Positions 1 through 4,333 of a stretch of 5,528 nt of DNA are shown here, in pieces. The notes below the pieces were generated by a model. That model made no database searches. It was not told where the DNA came from and was given only the letters and a program-made list of their open reading frames with translations. The position numbers and the translations under genes were made by a program. Positions within the stretch are counted from its first letter, which is position 1; every line of letters starts with the position of its first letter. The stretch comes from an uncultured Oscillibacter sp. (GTDB lineage: Bacteria; Bacillota; Clostridia; Oscillospirales; Oscillospiraceae): positions 1 through 5,528 of the forward strand of contig CAJFNE010000125.1 in assembly GCA_904393855.1 (NCBI GenBank). Direction: 5' to 3'.

Positions 1-519
1 ACCTCCTACTCCCCCTGCTTCCGCAAGGAGAAGGGCGCCCACGGCATCGAGGAGCGGGGCGTCTACCGCATCCACCAGTTTGAAAAGCAGGAGATGATCG
101 TGGTCTGCAAGCCCGAGGACTCCATGAAGTGGTACGAGCAGATGTGGAAGTACTCCGTGGAGCTGTTCCGCTCCATGGACATCCCCGTCCGGCAGCTGGA
201 GTGCTGCTCCGGCGACCTGGCGGACCTGAAGGTGAAATCCTGCGACATCGAGGCCTGGAGCCCCCGGCAGCAGAAGTACTTTGAGGTCTGCTCCTGCTCC
301 AACCTGGGCGACGCCCAGGCCCGGCGGCTGCGCATCCGCTACAAGGATGAGAACGGCAAGATGCAGCTGTGCCACACCCTGAACAACACCTGCGTGGCTC
401 CGCCCCGGATGCTGATCGCCTTCCTGGAGAACAATCTCCAGGCGGACGGCACCGTGAACATCCCGGAGGTCCTGCGCCCCTACATGGGCGGCAAGGACAA
501 GCTGGTGCCCAAGGGGTGA
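1..519 (+). CDS. serS: Seryl-tRNA synthetase, C-terminal part (5' end outside window)
   Basis: Cytoplasmic class II aminoacyl-tRNA synthetase that charges tRNA-Ser with serine. The open frame enters from the left edge and stops with TGA at 517-519, so only the last 172 residues are seen, all from the catalytic domain; the N-terminal coiled-coil arm that grips tRNA-Ser is outside. Class II motif 2 is at window residues 5-30 (CFRKEKGAHG followed by RIHQFEK), and motif 3 starts at HTLN (residue 125) with its arginine at residue 136. A PEVLRPYMGG tail follows, as at SerRS C termini. Motif 3 reads HTLNNTCVAPPR instead of the commoner bacterial HTLNGSxLAxxR, so this is a divergent SerRS subgroup, though the key Arg and Glu positions remain. 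The 58 bases before rsmG hold no clear terminator or promoter, so co-transcription with rsmG is likely. Identity is secure; subgroup placement is inference. Confidence 0.93.
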   Translation, partial: TSYSPCFRKEKGAHGIEERGVYRIHQFEKQEMIVVCKPEDSMKWYEQMWKYSVELFRSMDIPVRQLECCSGDLADLKVKSCDIEAWSPRQQKYFEVCSCSNLGDAQARRLRIRYKDENGKMQLCHTLNNTCVAPPRMLIAFLENNLQADGTVNIPEVLRPYMGGKDKLVPKG

Positions 520-577
520 CCGGTGATTTCCCCGAGGGGCTCACACAGAATTTTCTTACTGGAGAGGAGCGGTCACG

Positions 578-1273
578 ATGAAATCCCTGCTGGAAAGCGG
601 CCTGGCCGCTCTGGGCCTGCCCACGGAGGCGGCCCCCGCCCTGGCCCGGTACGGGGAACTGCTGCTGGAGAAGAATCAGGTGATGAACCTGACCGCCATC
701 ACGGACCCGGCGGACGTGGCGGCCCTCCACTTCCTGGACAGCGCCGCCCTGCTGACCCTGGCGGACTTCCGGGGGAAGTCCGTCATCGACGTGGGCACCG
801 GCGCCGGCTTTCCCGGCCTGCCCCTGCGGATCGTGGAGCCCAGTATCCGCCTGACCCTGCTGGACGCCCAGAACAAGCGGGTGGAGTTTTTGCGGGAGGT
901 CTGCGCGGACTTGGGTCTCTCGGACGTGGCGTGTGTCCACGCCCGGGCGGAGGAGTTCACAGCGGACCACCGGGAGACCTTTGATTTTGTCACCTCCCGA
1001 GCGGTGGCCCATCTCCGGGTGCTGGCGGAGCTGTGCCTGCCCCTGGTGCGGGTGGGCGGCACCTTCCTGGCCATGAAATCCGTGGACAGCGGCGCCGAGC
1101 TGGAGGAGGCCCGGCGGGCCATCGAACTCCTGGGCGGCGGCGTGGAAAAGACCCTGGACTACCAAATTCCGGGGACGGAGGTCCTCCATCGGGTCATTTT
1201 CATAAAAAAATTTGAAAAAACTGAGAAAAAATATCCCAGAACATTTGCAAAAATCAAGAAGCATCCATTATAA
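578..1273 (+). CDS. rsmG: 16S rRNA (guanine-527-N7)-methyltransferase RsmG (GidB)
   Basis: Uses S-adenosylmethionine to methylate N7 of G527 in the 530 loop of 16S rRNA; loss in other bacteria gives low-level streptomycin resistance (family knowledge). The 231-residue length is normal. Visible marks are the N-terminal NLTAI segment (residues 37-41), the SAM-binding motif I with D71, G73, G75, G77 and FPG (78-80), the acidic end of strand 2 (LLDAQNKR), the SRAVAHL block, and a C-terminal KYPR (218-221) followed by a lysine-rich tail. The ATG at 578 is chosen because GGAGAGGAG (561-569) lies 8 bases upstream. The last 25 or so codons are strikingly A-rich against a GC-rich gene, and the TAA stop lies inside the -10 box of the next gene's promoter. 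The usual PG-P-K tail after KYPR is replaced by TFAKIKKHPL, perhaps because of that overlap (inference). Confidence 0.95.
   Translation: MKSLLESGLAALGLPTEAAPALARYGELLLEKNQVMNLTAITDPADVAALHFLDSAALLTLADFRGKSVIDVGTGAGFPGLPLRIVEPSIRLTLLDAQNKRVEFLREVCADLGLSDVACVHARAEEFTADHRETFDFVTSRAVAHLRVLAELCLPLVRVGGTFLAMKSVDSGAELEEARRAIELLGGGVEKTLDYQIPGTEVLHRVIFIKKFEKTEKKYPRTFAKIKKHPL
1204..1253 (+). promoter_or_regulatory. Helically phased A-tracts upstream of the minD-like promoter
   Basis: Runs of A lie at 1204-1210 (7), 1215-1220 (6), 1226-1231 (6) and 1249-1253 (5). The first three are centred 10.5 to 11 bases apart, and the fourth about two turns further on, which is the arrangement that bends DNA. They sit in the -30 to -80 region of the promoter at 1245-1274, where they could act as an UP element for the RNA polymerase alpha subunit or as a site for a bending protein. 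The same bases encode the lysine-rich end of RsmG, so part of the pattern may simply be AAA codons. Confidence 0.5.
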
Positions 1274-1274
1274 T
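1245..1274 (+). promoter_or_regulatory. Sigma-A type promoter for the minD-like/mgsA-like genes
   Basis: The -10 box is a perfect TATAAT at 1269-1274. The -35 box is TTGCAA at 1245-1250 (4 of 6 matches to TTGACA), with an 18-base spacer. Initiation would fall near 1281, giving a 5' leader of about 30 bases before the ATG at 1311. The rsmG stop codon (1271-1273) is inside the -10 box. It is the only convincing promoter in the window. As no terminator is visible after the mgsA-like gene until the T-box, this promoter may also feed the hisS leader. Confidence 0.7.
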
Positions 1275-1295
1275 AGTTAGTAAAGACATTTGGTC

Positions 1296-1305
1296 GGAGG
1301 GAGGG
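1296..1305 (+). promoter_or_regulatory. Ribosome binding site fixing the minD-like start
   Basis: The run GGAGGGAGGG can pair with the 16S rRNA tail in two registers, both suitably placed before the ATG at 1311. It argues against the in-frame TTG at 1290, which lies upstream of and would translate through this site. Starting at 1311 also puts the Walker A lysines at residues 11 and 16, exactly as in E. coli MinD. Confidence 0.8.
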
Positions 1306-1310
1306 CGCAT

Positions 1311-2057
1311 ATGGGACAGTGCATTGCTGTGGTGTCCGGCAAGGGCGGCACCGGCAAGACCTCCTTTACCGCCGGCGTCGGCGCGGCGCTGGCCCTGGCA
1401 GGCCGGCGGGTGCTGTGCGTGGACTGTGACATCGGCCTTCGGAACCTGGATCTGGCCCTGGGCCTCTCCGACCGGGCGCTGATGGACTTCACCGATGTGG
1501 CCCAGGGGCGGTGCTCCCTGGATACCGCCGTGGTAACCCACTCCCGGCTGCCGGGCCTGGCGCTGCTGACGGCGCCGCTGCGGATGCGGGGGCGGGCTGT
1601 CACCGCCGGAGAGATGCGCAAGCTCCTGGCCCAGGTCCGCAGCCAATACGATTTCTGCCTGCTGGACGCCCCGGCGGGCCTGGGAGAGGGCTTCCTGCTG
1701 GCCACCGCCGCGGCGGACCGCTGCGTGGTGGTGACCACGGCGGACGCCTCCTCCCTGCGGGACGCCCAGCATACCGTGATGGAGCTGAATCACTTCGGCC
1801 CAGGGAAGCTCCACCTGGTGGTCAACCGGGTCCGGAAAAAGCTGCTGCGCAGCATGCACGCCACCATCGACGACGCCATGGACCGGGCGGGCCTGCCGCT
1901 GCTGGGCGTGATCCCGGAGGATGATGCCCTGCCCCTGGCCCTGAACCAGGGAACGCCGGTCCTCCTGGCAAGCGGCGCCTGCCCCGCCTCCGCCGCCTAT
2001 CGCAACATCGCAATCCGTCTGCAGGGCGGAAAGGTCCCCCTGCTGCGAATAAAATAA
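1311..2057 (+). CDS. minD: MinD-family P-loop ATPase lacking the C-terminal membrane-targeting helix
   Basis: MinD is a deviant-Walker-A ATPase that dimerises with ATP, binds the membrane and, with MinC, blocks misplaced division septa. The 248 residues show the deviant Walker A GKGGTGKTS with signature K11 and K16, VDCDIGLRNLD with D38 and D40 (the GLRNLD signature separates MinD from ParA/Soj), the Walker B aspartate D119 in LLDAPAG, and VVVTTADASSLRDA. Numbering of the catalytic residues follows E. coli MinD closely. The chain ends at IRLQGGKVPLLRIK, about where E. coli and B. subtilis MinD begin their roughly 10-residue amphipathic helix; that helix is missing, and 248 residues is about 20 short of normal. 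No minC or minE lies in the window. The gene follows its own promoter and is 19 bases from the mgsA-like gene, so the two form an operon. ATPase identity is firm; a role in septum placement is doubtful and the symbol denotes family only. Confidence 0.85.
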   Translation: MGQCIAVVSGKGGTGKTSFTAGVGAALALAGRRVLCVDCDIGLRNLDLALGLSDRALMDFTDVAQGRCSLDTAVVTHSRLPGLALLTAPLRMRGRAVTAGEMRKLLAQVRSQYDFCLLDAPAGLGEGFLLATAAADRCVVVTTADASSLRDAQHTVMELNHFGPGKLHLVVNRVRKKLLRSMHATIDDAMDRAGLPLLGVIPEDDALPLALNQGTPVLLASGACPASAAYRNIAIRLQGGKVPLLRIK

Positions 2058-2076
2058 ATCAGAAAGGAGCGCCACA

Positions 2077-2490
2077 ATGAATATTGCTCTGATGTCTCAT
2101 GATAACAAGAAGGAACTGATGGTCCAATTCTGCACCGCATACGCAGGGATCCTTTCCAAGCATCATATTTACGCCACAAACACCACCGGCCACATGGTCG
2201 CCGACGCCACCGGCCTGAAGGTCCACTGCTTTCTGACCTACGCCCACGGCGGCAGCCAGCAGATCGGCGCCCGCATCGCTTACAACGAGTTTGACCTGGT
2301 GATCTTCTTCAACGACCCCAGCCGGGAGGATATGCAGGGAGACATCTCCTACATCTCCCGCCTGTGCGACCAGAACAACATCCCCTTTGCCAGCAATATC
2401 GCCACGGCGGAGGTGCTGGTGCTGGGCCTGGCCCGCGGGGATCTGGACTGGCGGTGCATCGTCAACCCCTCCACTCGCCCCATTGCCTGA
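2077..2490 (+). CDS. mgsA: Methylglyoxal-synthase-like protein with altered active site
   Basis: Methylglyoxal synthase turns dihydroxyacetone phosphate into methylglyoxal and phosphate. The 137 residues align along the family: H8-D9 and K12 (E. coli H19, D20, K23), the YATNTTG phosphate loop (32-38), ATGLKV, GGSQQIGARIAYNE (58-71), VIFFNDP (75-81), IPFASNIATAEVL and GDLDW (121-125). The chemistry residues are changed. The catalytic base Asp71 of GGDQQ is Ser60 (codon AGC; at least two base changes from an Asp codon). The phosphate-binding Ser65-Gly66 pair reads Thr-Tyr. The DPxxxxPH segment carrying His98 reads DPSREDMQ, one residue shorter; only the Asp101 equivalent (D89) survives. The fold is probably intact but ordinary synthase activity is unlikely; a ligand-binding MGS-like domain is an alternative. 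AAGGAG (2064-2069) is 7 bases before the ATG. It is the second gene of the minD-like operon. The symbol denotes family, not proven activity. Confidence 0.8.
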   Translation: MNIALMSHDNKKELMVQFCTAYAGILSKHHIYATNTTGHMVADATGLKVHCFLTYAHGGSQQIGARIAYNEFDLVIFFNDPSREDMQGDISYISRLCDQNNIPFASNIATAEVLVLGLARGDLDWRCIVNPSTRPIA

Positions 2491-2532
2491 CCCGCATACA
2501 GCTGACTTCAACACGCAAACTTCCGCGCAGAT
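2491..2532 (+). other. Gap between mgsA-like stop and T-box Stem I
   Basis: No convincing -35/-10 pair and no terminator are seen in these 42 bases. TTGCCT at 2483-2488 could be a weak -35, but no acceptable -10 lies 16 to 18 bases after it. The hisS leader is therefore either read through from the promoter at 1245-1274 or has a promoter too weak to recognise by eye. Confidence 0.4.
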
Positions 2533-2693
2533 GCCGCAGCAGTACCCCAATCGCCGGTCCCACAGAGAGGGACGCACCGCTGAGAGCGGCCTGACCGGCC
2601 TGGGAGAAGGACAGCGGCGGAGCGGGGGCGGAAACGCCCGCGGCCCCCTCCCCGCACCCCAGGAGGCAAAAGGAGGCCCCAACTGGCCTTGAA

Positions 2694-2733
2694 TTTGGGT
2701 GGCACCACGAAGCGGCATCGCTCTCGTCCCAAA
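2694..2733 (+). promoter_or_regulatory. T-box antiterminator
   Basis: TTTGGG (2694-2699) pairs with CCCAAA (2728-2733), the seven-base bulge TGGCACC (2700-2706) is left open for the tRNA acceptor end, ACGA (2707-2710) pairs with TCGT (2724-2727), and AGCG (2711-2714) with CGCT (2719-2722). The 3' strand shares 2724-2730 with the terminator stem, so the two structures exclude each other, as the mechanism requires. Confidence 0.85.
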
Positions 2734-2756
2734 ACCAGGGGGACGGGAGCGTTTTT
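2720..2756 (+). terminator. Regulated intrinsic terminator of the hisS T-box
   Basis: An 11-bp stem with one G-U pair, GCTCTCGTCCC (2720-2730) against GGGACGGGAGC (2740-2750), closes a 9-base loop and is followed by five T (2752-2756) after one G. It is the default structure when tRNA is charged, and may also end transcripts coming from the minD-like promoter. Confidence 0.9.
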
Positions 2757-2762
2757 GCCGCC

Positions 2763-2786
2763 CCGGAGAACGCGGGCGTTCTTCGG
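2763..2786 (+). other. Stem-loop 1 in the hisS leader after the T-box
   Basis: CCGGAGAACG (2763-2772) pairs with CGTTCTTCGG (2777-2786): 10 bp including one G-U pair, with a CGGG loop. No T-run follows, so it is not a terminator. It starts seven bases after the T-box terminator. Confidence 0.6.
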
Positions 2787-2809
2787 AAACCCCGTGATCT
2801 GATCCTTCA

Positions 2810-2832
2810 CCGGCCGGAGTGAATCCGGCCGG
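2810..2832 (+). other. Stem-loop 2: perfect 9-bp GC-rich inverted repeat
   Basis: CCGGCCGGA (2810-2818) and TCCGGCCGG (2824-2832) are exact reverse complements around the loop GTGAA. A short T4 run lies 8 bases beyond, too far for a normal intrinsic terminator. Role unknown. Confidence 0.65.
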
Positions 2833-2871
2833 CGGCAAGGTTTTCCCGATCGGGAAACCGCTTGCACGCCG
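2830..2871 (+). other. Stem-loop 3 with a 16-bp perfect palindrome at its tip
   Basis: TTTCCCGATCGGGAAA (2842-2857) is a perfect DNA palindrome. The pairing continues outward with small bulges: GCAAG (2835-2839) with CTTGC (2861-2865), and CGGCG (2830-2834) with CGCCG (2867-2871), giving about 17 paired positions. It could be an RNA stem or a dimeric protein's operator. Its outer bases overlap stem-loop 2 by three bases, so the outermost pairs compete. Confidence 0.55.
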
Positions 2872-2910
2872 CATCCGCGGCGATTCCCGGGCGGCAGCCC
2901 GCATCCCACA

Positions 2911-2919
2911 AAAAAGGAG
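2911..2919 (+). promoter_or_regulatory. Ribosome binding site fixing the hisS start
   Basis: AAAAAGGAG ends 8 bases before the ATG at 2928. The frame is open back to a TTG at 2862, but that start has no such site and would add 22 residues not expected before the HisRS N terminus. Confidence 0.8.
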
Positions 2920-2927
2920 TTTCGACG

Positions 2928-4286
2928 ATGGCAAAAATGACCCCCCGCACCCTCTCCGGCTTTATGGAGCTGCTGCCCAGGCCGCAGCAGCAGATGGAGC
3001 GCATGATGGAGGTTCTGCGGCGCACCTATTCCCTGTACGGCTTCACCCCCCTGGACACCCCCGTCATCGAGGCCAGCGACGTGCTGCTGGCCAAGGGCGG
3101 CGGCGAGACGGAGAAGCAGATCTACCGCTTCCAGAAGGGGGACGCGGACCTGGCCCTCCGCTTTGACCTGACGGTTCCCCTGGCCAAATACGTGGCCCTG
3201 CACTACAACGACCTGACCTTCCCCTTCCGCCGGTACCAGATCGGCAAGGTCTACCGGGGGGAGCGGGCCCAGCGGGGCCGCTTCCGGGAGTTCTATCAGG
3301 CGGACATCGACATCATCGGCGACGGCAAGCTCTCCATCACCAACGAGGCGGAGATCCCCGCCATCATCTACAAGACCTTCTCCACCCTGGGGCTGCAGCG
3401 GTTCCAGATCCGGGTGAACAACCGGAAAATCCTCAACGGCTTTTACGCTATGCTGGGCCTCACGGAGAAGTCCGGTGACATCATGCGCACCGTGGACAAG
3501 CTGGACAAGATCGGCCCCGAAAAAGTGCGGGCCATCCTGGTGGAGGACTTCGCCGTGGCGGAGTCCGACGCCGACGAGATTTTGAAGTTCATCGCCATCT
3601 CCGGCTCCAACCAGGCGGTGCTCTCCGCCCTGGAGAGCTACCGGGGCCGCAACGCACAGTTTGACGAGGGCCTGGAGGAGCTGAACACCGTGGTGAAGTA
3701 CCTGGGCGCTTTCGGCGTGCCGGAGGAGCATTTCCAGGTGGACCTGACCATCGCCCGGGGCCTGGACTACTACACCGGCACCGTCTACGAGACCACCCTG
3801 CTGGACCACCCGGAGGTGGGCTCCGTGTGTTCCGGCGGCCGGTATGATAACTTAGCGGAATATTACACGGAAAAACAACTCCCCGGAGTGGGCATCTCCA
3901 TCGGCCTGACCCGGCTGTTCTACGTGCTGGGGGAGCAGGGGATGCTGAACCCGGACCTGCCCACCGCCCCGGCGGACGTGCTGATCCTGCCCATGACGGA
4001 GGACCTGTCCGCCGCCATCTCCCTGGCCACGCAGCTGCGGGAGAACGGCATCCGCACCCAGCTCCACTGCGAGGAGAAGAAGTTCAAGCAGAAGATCGCC
4101 TACGCCGACAAGCTGGGCATCCCCTATGTCATCTTCCTGGGAGAGGATGAAATCGCCGCCGGCGTGGTGGCCTGCAAGGACCTGGCCACCGGCGAGCAGA
4201 CGAAGCTGGACGCCGCCGCCACCATCTACCGGATCAAGGCGGGGCTGGCGGACCGGGAAAAGGGCGCCGTCATCCTGGACCAGTAA
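2928..4286 (+). CDS. hisS: Histidyl-tRNA synthetase
   Basis: Class II synthetase that charges tRNA-His with histidine; soluble homodimer. The 452 residues carry the whole enzyme: motif 1 region around residues 28-48; the substrate-binding RFDLTVP (78-84), which replaces the RPEGT of E. coli HisRS and is found in another broad branch of the family; motif 2 YRGERAQRGRFREFYQAD (109-126); histidine-A motif RGLDYYTG (277-284), whose arginine matches catalytic Arg259 of E. coli; histidine-B motif GGRYDN (303-308); motif 3 GVGISIGLTRL; and a C-terminal anticodon-binding domain from about residue 345 (ADVLILPM to FLGEDE). Nothing is missing. Expression is governed by the T-box leader upstream, which appears to read tRNA-Asp. 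aspS, the usual partner of hisS in Firmicutes, is not the next gene. Confidence 0.96.
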   Translation: MAKMTPRTLSGFMELLPRPQQQMERMMEVLRRTYSLYGFTPLDTPVIEASDVLLAKGGGETEKQIYRFQKGDADLALRFDLTVPLAKYVALHYNDLTFPFRRYQIGKVYRGERAQRGRFREFYQADIDIIGDGKLSITNEAEIPAIIYKTFSTLGLQRFQIRVNNRKILNGFYAMLGLTEKSGDIMRTVDKLDKIGPEKVRAILVEDFAVAESDADEILKFIAISGSNQAVLSALESYRGRNAQFDEGLEELNTVVKYLGAFGVPEEHFQVDLTIARGLDYYTGTVYETTLLDHPEVGSVCSGGRYDNLAEYYTEKQLPGVGISIGLTRLFYVLGEQGMLNPDLPTAPADVLILPMTEDLSAAISLATQLRENGIRTQLHCEEKKFKQKIAYADKLGIPYVIFLGEDEIAAGVVACKDLATGEQTKLDAAATIYRIKAGLADREKGAVILDQ

Positions 4287-4301
4287 TTACAAATCGTAAT
4301 T
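4285..4301 (+). other. Small AT-rich inverted repeat at the hisS stop
   Basis: AATTAC (4285-4290) pairs with GTAATT (4296-4301) around a 5-base loop, and TTATTGTT follows. As a terminator it would be weak (6 bp, mostly A-T). The whole 47-base gap to the next gene is AT-rich and might hold a promoter, but no good -35/-10 pair is seen. Confidence 0.3.
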
Positions 4302-4333
4302 TTATTGTTAAAAATACAAATAGGAGTGGTTTT

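Larger units (their letters stand above)
2533..2756 (+). promoter_or_regulatory. T-box riboswitch of hisS, predicted tRNA-Asp specific
   Basis: An RNA leader that senses uncharged tRNA and decides between termination and readthrough. Stem I base: GCCGC (2533-2537) pairs with GCGGC (2614-2618). Specifier loop: AGUA (2541-2544) faces GAA (2606-2608), followed by one base, the specifier GAC (2610-2612) and the conserved A (2613). Above it CCCA (2546-2549) pairs with TGGG (2601-2604), and GCCGGTC (2553-2559) with GACCGGC (2593-2599). An AG-rich bulge (2564-2568) and a GCTGAGAG distal-loop sequence (2579-2586) follow the family pattern. A GC-rich Stem III can form from GCGGGG (2622-2627) with CCCCGC (2650-2655). 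The T-box sequence proper is at 2692-2709, with the tRNA-binding bulge TGGC at 2700-2703. GAC is an Asp codon, and UGGC matches a G73 discriminator as in tRNA-Asp; tRNA-His has C73 and would need UGGG and CAC or CAU. Presence of a T-box is firm; the Asp specificity rests on two agreeing signals. Confidence 0.88.

Noticed and set aside
520..577. Possible terminator or promoter between serS and rsmG (CCCCGAGGGG at 532-541)
   Set aside because: The repeat leaves only a 2-base centre, has no adjacent T-run, and no -35/-10 pair is found; the genes look co-transcribed.
1254..2075. A 273-codon minus-strand open frame opposite the minD-like gene
   Set aside because: Gln/Gly/His/Ala-rich composition, no motif, and it overlaps a gene with an intact deviant Walker A ATPase.
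2810..2844. Stem-loop 2 as a second intrinsic terminator before hisS
   Set aside because: The T4 run is eight bases away from the stem and short; a constitutive terminator here would also silence hisS.
2862..2927. TTG-initiated 22-residue extension of HisRS
   Set aside because: No ribosome binding site at 2862, the sequence lies in stem-loop 3, and AAAAAGGAG before the ATG at 2928 gives the expected N terminus.
2491..2927. CRISPR array or mobile element in the non-coding leader
   Set aside because: No regularly spaced direct repeats, no transposase fragment and no target-site duplication are visible; the T-box explains the first half.
2508..3809. A 433-codon open frame on the minus strand across the hisS leader and hisS
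   Set aside because: It lies opposite a clear hisS gene and T-box; its product is low-complexity Val/Gly/Gln/His-rich with no family motif. High GC makes long antisense frames common.
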